Shown one piece after another: positions 44,901 through 53,959 of a DNA stretch of 64,000 bases. The notes beneath the pieces are model-generated. The model was not told the origin of the DNA. It ran no database searches and saw nothing but the letters and a program-made list of their open reading frames with translations. Position 1 is the stretch's first letter. The number at the start of each line of letters is the position of its first letter. Position numbers and translations under genes: made by a program. Source of the stretch: Congeria kusceri (Eukaryota; Mollusca; Bivalvia; Myida; Dreissenidae); contig CM051028.1 in assembly GCA_027627225.1 (NCBI GenBank), positions 12,122,701 through 12,186,700 on the forward strand. Direction: 5' to 3'.

Positions 44901-44974
44901 TAATTAGTTTGTGTACAAGTGGAATTATTCCAAGGACACATCACCCATTTTACTTGCTTCTACCACACCAATAA
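41951..44974 (+). CDS. C76-type cysteine protease fused to DUF7869 transposase-like domain
   Basis: 1007 residues, uninterrupted. Residues ~10-190 form a peptidase C76-like domain, the fold of herpesvirus tegument deubiquitinases also found in invertebrate mobile elements: catalytic Cys in GSGRQCMANS (C22), then YFFDPHSRNDCG with Asp144 and His146. An acidic linker (~200-360) and a basic stretch follow. Residues ~470-900 match DUF7869: GCGPSCRYKC, TPRKDQCDFC, CFDLEEV (D731), FYSDNCSGQNKN (D808), and KGHTQNEADSIHAAVE (D850, E857), an RNase H-like acidic set. It is the only intact gene of the 31055-46617 transposon, hence its probable transposase. AATAAA near 45057. The roles of both domains are inferred from families. 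Confidence 0.72.
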   Translation: MMALQARFHQGNSSFLGSGRQCMANSICAILQSNTVDPYKWDQDTLDCILTKGDSLYQRIQNQNQDCDQYLSITDIPHDIGRMSDPLNGTLASRTEYPIFKLEDAVQTITDKKNIVGCIFTMGNIAPCYSSAILKYNEMFYFFDPHSRNDCGMLCPDGKATMTFHRNINSLCLFIRHLAASLKLTCDTPFELSQLIVCSSPMSDDSDTEFSGFESVNEDDYDKLLSVQKVIDAAMGSPCLSDCLSDSDSDITLSSIDDSFLDQAMNNLDDSATYIKSIDIDTFSNLSEKEINSTCSKMPNEDIPIAHHENVGEADEIMEDSDSTDDDSLNDPHYVYNSDEDLSSSNSEEDTVYDDNLPSIGLQKQIRQYKAQKTLGSGNRKVKNNEYMLHVTSGEKAQVQGNNVDITLENMQTGKEMSDSIDVGERPKNGRGRKKVRNEQNWKRNVAKLRRNRGQSYESVATGKIKSHRIMKPGCGPSCRYKCKDKFAETDREAIFHSFWRMGDTNKQWQFLSKYASKTSKQTKSCTNMVRKRKNTIVWTMPKQNSGPVKVCKTFFLATLSISERMVATAHSKELVIGVCDLDKRGKHSSRPNKMSEEQKQSVRMHIESYKCIESHYCRKDSSKSYLPAGLNVLKIFEMYKQKCHEKGINPVTVRMYRTIFDHEYNLSFHTPRKDQCDFCVSFKNAPSESKTEKQDEYNNHILNKNKSRENKTADKELALQANDIVVACFDLEEVLLTPHSFESSLYYKRRLCTFNFTVYDMGTKDGHCYVWDETIASRGACEIASCLFDFIKQQTQEGKKRFIFYSDNCSGQNKNKYLLAMLWFCLHKFNITSIEHKYLIKGHTQNEADSIHAAVEAASRKVSIYTTAQWAATIRTARRAKPYFVKEMSFADFFDFKVIASCLKNFNVNVDNEKVYWQRFKTITLTANAPNEFAYQNDYYGPVQKVDMYKRLRSKDIPDPEKIIIPVLRHDGIPLKREKFVDLISLCTSGIIPRTHHPFYLLLPHQ

Positions 44975-46282
44975 CAAACCTCACAGAAAGTTGAAAAGCA
45001 TGGTTATTACAATCATTGTTGTGTTACTTTTAGGAGTGTTAATTTAAATCATGCTAAATAAATGTTGCATAAATTTTCTAGAAGAAAATGGTTGTAAAGT
45101 ATTGGAAAGTATGTGTTGTCTTTTTATTGCAGAAATACTTCTAAAAGTAAAAAAACAAACATAGTTGTATTATGAGTGATGTCAAGATGTTTGCACATTG
45201 TCTGTCAAGTATCGGAGTTAATAAATTGTATCACAAAGCTATAGAATCCATTAAACATTGTTAGTAATGATTTATTTCATGTTATTGAATATTATCTTTG
45301 TTATTGCAGACGATTGTAAGCAATAACACCCAGATTTTATTGAACAGTTGATGCAAAAATTCTAATTGTCACTTTTAAATATGACTTTGTATTGTGGGCC
45401 TTAAAACATAAGGATGCGCCTAATTCCCTGTGACCCTCATTATACATTACCAAATAATAATTATGTCTTCCAGTATAAACTATCAGTTTAAACTTTCACT
45501 ATTTTTTATAAACTGTTCAAAAATATTCAAATTTATGTCTGCTGGAAGTATATAAGATTAGAATTCAACTAACGAGTAATAAACATTGTGCTTTTATTAT
45601 TAGAAATTGCTTTGAACTAGACACAACTTACCAACAGTTTTGAGCTGAAATACAAACCCCTGAGATTGATATTTTTTAATTGATACAAATAAAAATTTAG
45701 ATGTTGTAGAAGTATTTCTTTGTGTTTTCTATTTTGCTGCTGGAATTATTTCATTATTTGAATAAACTTTGCATCCAATTTCATATGTGCATCTCCTGTG
45801 ACCAGAATATTCTAGCCCCACTAATTCATTTAGAACTTTTCTTTTCCTATCATAAAATAAATAAAACATTTGACAAATTTGATGTCTATATCTTAATTAA
45901 TATATTTAATTATTATGAAAAAATAACTTGGTAGCTGTATTTTTAATGTTGATAATTATGCTGAAATGGAAACTGTAGTATTTGACATTTTGCCGGTATA
46001 TTTGGAAAAATAAAATTGTAATGTTCTAAAATCATGTTTGTGTGTTTTCTATGCATGTTGCTGATGGAATTCTTTAACATAGTTTGATGAAACTGATGAT
46101 ACTATTCATTGTTACACCCCCTGTAACCAGATATGGTTCTGCTTACAATTAGCATTACATAACGTAAATCAAGCACAAATAATTGACAAATTTGCTATAT
46201 ATATATCATAATTTATATAATTGAATATTAAGAAGAAAAAAATTGATGTAATTTCAATTTTGATATGCTTTATATAGCAGTT
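44975..46282. other. AT-rich 3' arm of the outer transposon
   Basis: Holds the AATAAA signal of the preceding gene. No other gene or repeat supported. Confidence 0.5.
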
Positions 46283-46420
46283 ACTACTGTATTGCAGTAA
46301 ACGAGTAACAAAAAATTTCATGAAATTTCCCTGCAAGACTGTAGTAAGTTGACTTACTACAGTATTGCAGGAAATGTGATGCCCTGCCCAAGTCTAATTT
46401 CAGCGCAAGAGTGTAGTAAG
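46283..46420. repeat. Right subterminal repeats
   Basis: TTACTACTGTATTGCAGT, CTGCAAGACTGTAGTAAGT, ACTTACTACAGTATTGCAG and CGCAAGAGTGTAGTAAGT in both orientations; same motif as the left subterminal copies and the TIR core. Confidence 0.65.
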
Positions 46421-46581
46421 TCAAACTTTTCTTCAAAATAACTATTTTCTCAAAGATATATTTATAGTTTGTAACAATTGTTTTCCTTCATCCATTCTTT
46501 ACCAAATACTGACATTTTATATACTACTGCACTCATATTGCAGTTGTTTGACAGTTTTTTCCTTGTCCTGTAAATTTTAAT

Positions 46582-46617
46582 AAAAGGCAGTTACGACAGT
46601 CTTGCGTACAACCCTCG
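46582..46617 (-). repeat. Right terminal inverted repeat
   Basis: Mirror of 31055-31090 with three mismatches over 36 bp, ending CCCTCG followed by ATAT. Confidence 0.85.
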
Positions 46618-47229
46618 ATATATTGAAGGTATCCAGTGGATTTCATAGTGTACTATTCTGTAAGTACTACATTCATGGCTTGTAAAGTTTATTGACAGAT
46701 AAATCAGTTTTTTCAAAACAACAACAAAAGTTCAGCAGGATGAAATATCTTGTGTTTTGTTTTCTAGACCAAAATTGAAATCATGAAATCACAGTTTGTT
46801 TTTTGATTCAGGTGGTTACTACTGCATTTGTTTTGTGGTGCAGAGCTTGGTTTACAATTTAGGATCAGTAGCAATGATTTCTGATGTACTCAAGACATAT
46901 TTAGACTGAAATAACATGTGTACTTCAAAATCTGCCAGGAAAAATGAATTGTAGAATGCATGAAAACTTGATAACTACTGGAAATAGTTTGCAATCAGCT
47001 TAACAATGTGGAACCGTAAGTCGATTCTTATTCTGATGCTAATCTCTGCTCACACAAACCATTTCAATCTAACAGTATTGCATTTTCTGTCCAAAACCTG
47101 TGAAATACTTGTGTGATACTTGACATGTTGTCTATTTAGTTCAATTTTACCATATGATACAAATTTCCAAATATCGCAGTTAATCACGCTAACATATTTG
47201 CTGTCTGAAAATGGAGAAAAAAGTTATAT

Positions 47230-49470
47230 GCACACAAAACTACAAATTCTTCCTCTTTTACCAGCATGAAAATGTCTGGTCACACATGTTTTTCATTTAT
47301 TGTGAACTGATTTGTGTTTTTGCCAGCTAACACCCTTTGTAAGTCTGTCCCGAGTCAGTATTTCTTATCATTCCCCATAGTAGGTATATTTTAGATTTTA
47401 CAAGTAAAGCCTACATAACATTTTCAGTGTAAAGTGAATGAAAAAAAGGTATATAAACAGAAAAATGGAAATTTTTGCTTTTCTTGCAGGCATTTTCATG
47501 TCTGTGATCAAAATCATCTTATGTGCAGTGCAGGTTCACTCGACAGTGTAGATCAAGTCATCTTAAGTTATCATAGTATGAATTTGTGAAACACTGTAAG
47601 AATCTAAACCGCACAACTGTACATTCTCATTCGGATCAGTTTTTCTGATCATTCCCCATTATGGCATAGTATAGATATTCACAAATTCTTCAAGCAAGCA
47701 CGCATATCATTTTCAGTTTCAAATGAATGAAAAAAAGGTATTTACATAGAAAAATGGAAATTTTGGATTTTCTTGCAGGCATTTTCATGTCTGTGACCAA
47801 AATCATTTTATGTACCATGCAGATTGACTTAGCAGTGTGGATCAATTCATGTTATCATAGTATGAATTTGTGAAACACTGTAAGAATCTAAACCGCACAA
47901 CTGTACATTCTCATTCGGGTCATTTTTTTCTGATCAGTGCCTATAGTATAGCTATTTACAAATTCTCAAGTAAAGCCGACAACATTTTCAGTGGAAAGTG
48001 ATTAAAAAAATAGTATATAAACAGAAAAATTGAAATTTTGGCTATTTTGCAGGCATTTTCATGTCTGTATTCCAAAATCATTTCATGATAACAATGCATG
48101 TTGGCTCTACAATTGGTTGATCAAATCAAAGTCAGAATGGTTTAACGTAAAACGCTTTCTCATGTATAAGTGAGAAGGAGATCTGGGTGCAATCCCCAGT
48201 TCTGGCTGATAATGTGAAACCAAGAATGAGTCAAGAAAGCATTTTATGATATCTGTAAGCAATACAAATCTTGTCTCGGGTCAAAATTTCTGAATTGCTT
48301 GACAAGGCATATACTAGAACTTGAATGGCGTTACAATCAGGTTTGAATGTTCAGATACAACATAGCCATGATAAAATGGATTTGAGCTTTTTGGCCGGTT
48401 TGAGAATTGAGAATGTCTGGTCACAAACAATGATTTCACTGGTCACAAGGAATGATTTCTACATATGATTGTATTAGCTGACATAAACATGTTAAGGTCT
48501 GTCCCAATTCAGAATTTCTGATATGTACCATATTGTCATGATATTTGTCAACTTGACAATGTGAATGTTGAAAAAAATACAGTAAATGACTTTGTTTGAC
48601 AGGCACAAAATGTAACTGCACACTAAATTCTGTTCTTTTGTGGAGTTCACAGTGTGGATAAATTCATTTTGCATGAATAGTAGAATGTAAATCATTTCCT
48701 ACACCTGCGTACTGTACAAGCATGCATTTGTGAAATCAGTTTTTAAACATACACTTTTACAACTGTAAGCTCGGAATTTCTGAATTGTGAAAATAAACCC
48801 ATAATGTGGATATTTAAGAATTTTCATGTGAGCCGGTATGTCATGTTTAGTTGGAAACAAGTGATAAAATGTATTTACTGTCAATTTTGCAAATTTTGTC
48901 TCAGCTTTGAAAATATTTTACTGTGAAAATCACAAAAAAACACTGTGTGCATGATATTACCACAAGACTTTCTTGTTTCTGGTGAATATGAAAATTGAAG
49001 TACATATCTGGTATCATCTGAAAATATGCATTTACAGTGAAACATTGAAGTTGATCCCATGTCAAAATTGTTTAACCTTGAATCATAAACCCTCTCCACA
49101 GCTCAAAGCCTGTGTTGGTCTGGCTATTTGATGAGCACCTATAGTTATATGATATGAAATTTGAAATGCAAATCCTGCATAACAGTTTTGGTGCTATTTG
49201 TCAGAAAAAATGGTACATACATATCATTTTGGAAATTCTGCATTTTTGCAGGCATGTAAATGTCTCGCCATATTTTGTTCACTTCATATGCACACGCTGT
49301 CAGTAAATTACCACAACCTGAGTTTAGATTTGGCTTTTCAAAGAGTGTCTATAGTAGTAATATATGAGATTTCAAGTACCAAGCATACATAACATTTTGG
49401 GCTGTAATTGTCAGAAAAAAGTATTAAAGGCCCATTTTGGAAATTTTGCTACTTTGCAGCATGAAAATGT
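47230..49470 (+). repeat. Degenerate ~290-bp tandem array
   Basis: The phrase TTGCAGGCATTTTCATGTCTG with the preceding AAACAGAAAAATGGAAATTT recurs at about 47482, 47774 and 48049. Weaker versions lie near 47264, 48394, 49233 and 49452. Between them lie conserved pieces such as GTATGAATTTGTGAAACACT and CCGCACAACTGTACATTCTC. Period about 275-345 bp where clear. No coding. Confidence 0.65.
48131..48207 (+). repeat. tRNA-like module (SINE-type or decayed tRNA)
   Basis: Folds as a near-cloverleaf: acceptor GTCAGAA / TTCTGGC (7 pairs with one wobble), T at position 8, D stem GTTT/AAAC, anticodon stem CTTTC/GAAGG with an oversized 14-nt loop, and T arm CTGGG-TGCAATC-CCCAG. The long loop argues for a tRNA-derived repeat or a split tRNA, not a normal tRNA gene. 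Confidence 0.4.
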
Positions 49471-49543
49471 CTGTCCACTATTATGATCATTCAAGTCCAT
49501 CTGATATATGAATATGACTGTACAGCATTGATCGGTTCACAAT

Positions 49544-49623
49544 ATCAAGGTAGTAGAATGTATAACGCTTTCACTAGTCATGTACTGGTAGAAAGAGATC
49601 TGGGTTCAAGTCCCAGCTTTGAC
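49544..49623 (+). repeat. Second tRNA-like module
   Basis: Related to the module at 48131. Perfect T arm CTGGG-TTCAAGT-CCCAG (a good B box), anticodon stem CTTTC/GAAAG with an 18-nt loop, acceptor ATCAAGG/CTTTGAC imperfect, D stem weak. Probably a tRNA-derived element carried with the ~290-bp repeats. Confidence 0.4.
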
Positions 49624-49909
49624 GTGAATATGAGAAATCGCTGTACGAGTCCAATTCAGCTCTATTGCTGTTACAACTGGTACTGTTTTTCGCTAGCTCA
49701 GCAGTTTTATTTACTCTTATTGAAAACAAGGTTGAGAAATGTATCTTGTACTAAGCATTTGGTATAGTAGCACATACTGTTTATCTACAAAGAATATTTG
49801 CTACTGTACCAAGCTAATGTGATATATCTCTTGTTCCTGGCATTTCAGTGTAGATTCAATAAAAAGAAAAAGGCAGTTGTAAGGTTTTGTTTGTTTTATT
49901 GAAACATAG

Positions 49910-50686
49910 TTAACCAATTATCCCATAAGCTGGTCCAAAATTACAAGTCGTTTGCCCATCATATTGTATGTTACACTTCATACAAAACATTCTTCCAGAA
50001 TTGTTAGCATACACTAACTCCCAGTATTTGGGAATGCAGTTCAAACAGCAAAACCCGTGTCCGCATTTTTTGCTAATCACTCTAGGCGGGTTGTTTTCAT
50101 TTTGACAAATTCTACAGGAGTCAATATCACAGTTCTGCATGTCGCTTTGCATACCGGCAATAGTTTGTGTCATCGATGTAGCAAGATTTGACAAATTCGA
50201 TTTTGTTTTCGGTTTCTCCCAGCTTTTTTCATCTGATTGTACTACCTGTAATGCCTTTTTCAGATTATATATACTTGTCTGGCATTTAGTGACAAACGAT
50301 TTGATTTCATCTTGGCGCCTAATGTAGTCTTCAACAGAGTCGCACTTCTTAGCTGCGTTTGAATTGGAGTCTCTTTTCACATTTCGCGAGCCTTTAGGTT
50401 TCTTAGTACTGGTCTCAGAATTGGCACCCGCTTTGCGTTTGTGCGACTTCGTTGTACTACTCCTGGTAGAGTCATTGCTACTGTGCTGCACAATTTGCTC
50501 CAAGAAATTTGCTGCCTGCTCATCTTCTATCATGTTGTGTTCGATCAACCCCTGTTCGTCGTCTTGCAAATTACTTAGAACGTTATATAGCTTAGTGCAT
50601 TGTTCATCAAGCTTACTGGCCGTGTAATGAAAATTTTTATCGTCATTGAAACTAAAACCTACATCAGTAAGCTGTTTTGAGACCAT
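49910..50686 (-). CDS. RING-type protein with helical N-terminus
   Basis: 258 residues from the ATG at 50686. Upstream in-frame ATG-like codons overlap the TATA box, so they are rejected as starts. The middle contains a basic Ser/Lys-rich segment (KSHKRKAGANSETSTKKPK) that may direct the protein to the nucleus. The C-terminal ~65 residues form a RING-like zinc finger: CRIC, then KKCGHGFCCLNC, then CMKC. Probable E3 ubiquitin ligase. Overall similar in plan to the RING protein at 51324. The array of 34-bp repeats lies just upstream of its promoter. AATAAA on the plus strand at 49858 is unrelated to it. Confidence 0.7.
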   Translation of the reverse strand: MVSKQLTDVGFSFNDDKNFHYTASKLDEQCTKLYNVLSNLQDDEQGLIEHNMIEDEQAANFLEQIVQHSSNDSTRSSTTKSHKRKAGANSETSTKKPKGSRNVKRDSNSNAAKKCDSVEDYIRRQDEIKSFVTKCQTSIYNLKKALQVVQSDEKSWEKPKTKSNLSNLATSMTQTIAGMQSDMQNCDIDSCRICQNENNPPRVISKKCGHGFCCLNCIPKYWELVYANNSGRMFCMKCNIQYDGQTTCNFGPAYGIIG

Positions 50687-50744
50687 GTTGCTACTATGAC
50701 TCAATTGAGAATGTCTAATTGTCATGCAAAAACAATGTTTTATA
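50687..50744 (-). promoter_or_regulatory. TATA promoter of the 50686 RING gene
   Basis: TATAAAAC at 50744-50737, CATTCTC ~30 bp downstream (50713-50707) and the ATG about 27 nt later. Same spacing as in the 10.8-25.5 kb block. Confidence 0.6.
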
Positions 50745-50762
50745 GACACGAAGTTAATTTAA

Positions 50763-50864
50763 GCACCTCTGAAGCGGACCCCTTGGAAGACTTGCTGCGC
50801 CTCTGAAGTGGACCTTTTGGAAGACTTGCTGCGCCTCTGAAGTGGACCTTTTGGAAGACTTGCT
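50763..50864. repeat. Three 34-bp tandem repeats upstream of a RING promoter
   Basis: Units start at 50763, 50797 and 50831, each GCGCCTCTGAAGTGGACCTT plus TTGGAAGACTTGCT with a few changes in the first. Position just upstream of the TATA box suggests an enhancer-like or repeat-protein-binding role. Confidence 0.7.
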
Positions 50865-51323
50865 GCACTTCGCGTTGTGATGTTTTGTCACAGCACCACA
50901 AGAGATGTTGATCGTTCATAGGTTTATTGTCGACTGACTCAATCAACATTGTTCCGATGCCACCTGGCGCACAGCATTGCGCGCAAAGTTGTTCACGAAA
51001 TTGTGAAAACGTTTATAACTAAGATCTCAAACATGTATACCACGTTTGTGTACAATTACTTGATGCTTGAAAAGCAAATATCGTTACTTCTTCATACTAG
51101 CGACATCAATATGTTTTCAAGTTCGACTACCAATTGTTAAGAGAACGTTTGTCAGAAATTGTTTGCTCGTTTACAACTCTCGACACAAGTGCTATATATC
51201 TTGTATTATACTGTCGATCATGCGAATAACAGTTTCTACTTCTACCATATTACTACCGATACGAGACAAAGACATAGAATACGATTCAAATCTGTTTTAT
51301 TGTAGTACATACAATCATAACAT

Positions 51324-52055
51324 CTAATCTGTTAACAAAATTTTGACAAAGCCATCTGTTTCACTTCGACACATCGCGCATCGATTGTCACAGATCATCA
51401 TTAGACAACATGTTTCGCAAAACGTGTGCTTACACTTAACAAGAGTGCAGTTTTTCTCTGCGTCGCAACAAATAACACATGTTCGTAAGTCTTTCACTAT
51501 TTCTTCCTTCTCCCGCTCACACTGTGCTGTCGTTGCAGTCACCCTTTCTTCCATTTCAATTTTGTTTTGCTCGCGCAGATTCTGTTCTCGCTGCCGAAAC
51601 TGGGCCGTTATTGCGGTCACCCTTTCTTCAAGTTCTATTTCATTCTGTTCGCGCAGATTTCTTTCTCGATTAGCCCATTCTTCTTCAAACAAACGTTGCT
51701 GGTTGTCTACAATGTACTTGCTCGCTTCGCCGTGGTGATAAGCAGCTTTTTGCAGACACGCCATGAGTTTGTTAAGCGAAACTCGACCCTCCTTCGTTAT
51801 AGCGAAGTCGCTATTGTGCGCGAAAGCCGTGAACTGGCCACTAATTCTGTTTAGGTGATATCCCATCGCCTTGAAGTCTTGCGATGCTGACTGTTTTGGC
51901 CGAGTGTACGGAGTTTGCTGCGAGTGTCGCTTTCGTTTTCCTGTCGAGGCCGAAGTACTACCAGTACATACAACCTCAGGTTCCTCGAAACGTTGGTAGT
52001 CTGTGAGCGTATTTCGACATGTTAAGCAATATGATGTTGACTCTACGAGTGCCAA
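51324..52055 (-). CDS. Coiled-coil RING protein, start codon uncertain
   Basis: The frame runs from about 52055 to 51324, but its upstream limit has TTG where an ATG would be expected. The first in-frame ATG is at 51866 (180 residues). An intact N-terminus would include CLTC and a basic Ser-rich region. Residues ~140-195 contain two nearly identical ~25-residue units (NLREQNEIELEERVTAITAQ) forming a coiled coil. The C-terminus is a RING: CVICC, VKCKHTFCETC, CAMC. Probable ubiquitin ligase. TATATAAGG near 52097-52089 on the minus strand fits the TTG-start region, so a mutated start codon is likely. Confidence 0.65.
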   Translation of the reverse strand: MALVESTSYCLTCRNTLTDYQRFEEPEVVCTGSTSASTGKRKRHSQQTPYTRPKQSASQDFKAMGYHLNRISGQFTAFAHNSDFAITKEGRVSLNKLMACLQKAAYHHGEASKYIVDNQQRLFEEEWANRERNLREQNEIELEERVTAITAQFRQREQNLREQNKIEMEERVTATTAQCEREKEEIVKDLRTCVICCDAEKNCTLVKCKHTFCETCCLMMICDNRCAMCRSETDGFVKILLTD

Positions 52056-52165
52056 ATCACGAATGATGACAATTCTAGTACAGCTCGCCTTATATACCCT
52101 GTCGCGCCAGTATGCATTTAAGTATATACCTCAATAATCTATACTCATATGAAGTTATAACAAAC
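52056..52165. promoter_or_regulatory. Divergent promoter between RING and UL24-like genes
   Basis: Minus strand TATATAAGG at 52097-52089, ~40 bp before the RING frame. Plus strand TATATACC near 52122, about 44 bp before the ATG at 52166. The ATG at 52112 lies upstream of this second TATA box, so it is not taken as the start. Confidence 0.5.
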
Positions 52166-52624
52166 ATGAGTACCAAATTTATTACGCGAGGTAGATGTAG
52201 GCATTCGTATTTGAGAAAAACGCTGAGCAAAGTTTCATATGTAAGAGATTTTGATCGTACGTACGTTAGTGAACTAGGCGTCTACCTAAGACAGACATTT
52301 CCCACATTACGCGATGACTGCCGCTTGTACATCAAGCAAGAAGTACCAATTCAAAACAGGCGACCCGATTTCGTTATTCATATACCAAATATCGCTCTAA
52401 TACTACTCGAATACAAAACGTCCGTGACAACGAAATTGCGAACAGCATATCTGTATCAGGTTATCGATACATTTCACAAGTTTCAACAGAGTTTGAGTAC
52501 TACGGAAACATCTAGCAGCATACGCTTAGTCAGCAGTTTAGTCATAAGAAATTCGTCAACTCGACAGAACAAAATTGTTTGTGTGAAAAATGAGCCAATA
52601 CCGAATAGCTGCTACTTGCTCTGA
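52166..52624 (+). CDS. PD-(D/E)XK nuclease-fold protein resembling herpesvirus UL24 family
   Basis: 152 residues from the ATG at 52166. The core RRPDFVIHIPNIALILLEYK gives P67-D68, E82-x-K84, the PD-(D/E)XK catalytic layout, followed by a helix with Gln98. The N-terminal ITRGRCRHSYLRKTL and overall size and order resemble the UL24 family of herpesviruses, whose members carry this fold and act in the nucleus. This is recognition by eye and tentative; a generic PD-(D/E)XK protein is the alternative. It faces the RING gene across a shared promoter. Confidence 0.5.
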   Translation: MSTKFITRGRCRHSYLRKTLSKVSYVRDFDRTYVSELGVYLRQTFPTLRDDCRLYIKQEVPIQNRRPDFVIHIPNIALILLEYKTSVTTKLRTAYLYQVIDTFHKFQQSLSTTETSSSIRLVSSLVIRNSSTRQNKIVCVKNEPIPNSCYLL

Positions 52625-53950
52625 CCAGAGAATACGCGAGCAAAGTGTGTAATTTTACGTTGTTTACTGGTTTTCATAGTTTTGATCAAAACTGAGTTAT
52701 ATCATAACGCCGCAAGCTTGTTTTCTTATCAACGTTTAATTGAAGCAGTATTGGTCACATAGTAAAATCGCAAATATTTTTCACAACTTTTCTATAGTAG
52801 CGCTAATACACAATCATACCAACAGCCTGCAGCACAAACGACACTAACCACTTGGGTGTAACAAAGTTATCAAAACTAAAGTTCTCAAGTACTATATAGC
52901 GTAACAGTCTGGCTCATTCACAGCTCTAAGCACCAACACTTTGTGCGAGTCATTATCGAACGAGTAAAAAACAATGCTCGAAATGTACTATACGATGGTT
53001 GACTCATTTTCCATTTAAAACAAACCAAAGTGCCAACGTTCAGCACTTTTCACAGCTAAAAATCTTAACGTTCATTTCTCTACTACACAATTCTGCTTGG
53101 TGAAACCAAGTATCAAAATTTAAAAAACGTTCACTACTTACTAACGACCCAATATGAACAAAGTTTAGACATAGATTATAGCAATACTAGAAAGTTCAAA
53201 CATCTCAAAAACGCTTAGACAAAAACAACGACCATTCAGTATGATACTGCTTGAACAAAAGTTTTAATCACAACTCATCATTTCACCATACAATGCAGCA
53301 TATTTAAAGCTTCATAAATTCAATTGAGAGGTGTATTTTCCTAGAAATCAAGAGTTGATAAATTATGACGTTTAAGAACACGCTGTAGTACTGTGTATCG
53401 ATGTTTACAAATAGCGTTGAATTTATGTGTGTTTCTTACAACTGATTTAAGAACATAGATTGTTAACCACTGATCCGATTTTCATGAGCTAAACACCAAA
53501 ATAAAGTGCAAATCATAGCGATTCTAGAAATGTACATTTTATTGCCAACTGGAACTGCACATTATTTGACTTCATGCGTACAAACGTTGTTTTGCGGTTT
53601 AAAAGCTGTTAACATACATGATCATGATGATAGATATTTGCTGGTCATAATGATGTACAATATGTGATATTTTTTTGCAGGTCTGTCGAGAAAATGTGAA
53701 GCATTGCTGTCACATAACCCATTTTCTTTTTGCAATACAATCGAAGCATTCAGCGATGTACAGTACATGACGTTGTGCAATAAAAATGATGTTTACATTC
53801 GACGGTTTTCACGCAGCAGGTGTATTGACACATGTATGCTATAGAACAATGTGGCATGAAAACACAACAAGCAAATGTCAGTGTTTGTCGTTTATTTCTT
53901 CACAGTCATATGAGCAACCATATACAATTTTATCAGTAGTCTTGTACACA
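52625..53950. other. Gene-free, possible worn repeats
   Basis: AT-rich, no credible coding frame. Some phrases (AACGTTCATTTCT, ACACTAACCACTT) echo the ~390-bp array to the right, so it may be the most degraded part of that array. Confidence 0.35.
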
Positions 53951-53959
53951 GCATATGAT

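Larger units (their letters stand above)
31055..46617. mobile_element. DNA transposon with 36-bp TIRs carrying the C76-DUF7869 gene (contains a nested element)
   Basis: CGAGGGTTGYACGCAAGACT at 31055 is repeated inverted at the right end (46582-46617), with only three mismatches over 36 bp. Both ends are bordered by ATAT (31051-31054, 46618-46621), which may be a 4-bp target duplication or part of the TIR; TA is another reading. Copies of a related motif (TGCAATACTGTAGTAAGT) cluster inside both ends. Without the nested 9.75-kb element the transposon is ~5.8 kb and encodes one large protein at 41951-44974. Confidence 0.8.

Noticed and set aside
31055..46617. Reading the whole 15.6 kb as one giant transposon with two genes
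   Set aside because: The Mutator-domain gene has its own TTAA-flanked inverted ends at 31459 and 41209, so it is a separate nested insertion.
48131..49623. Functional tRNA genes
   Set aside because: Anticodon loops of 14 and 18 nt and a poor D stem in the second copy make normal tRNAs unlikely.
50740..50949. A 69-codon minus-strand frame over the 34-bp repeats
   Set aside because: It overlaps the TATA box and reads repeated peptide from the repeats; no independent support.
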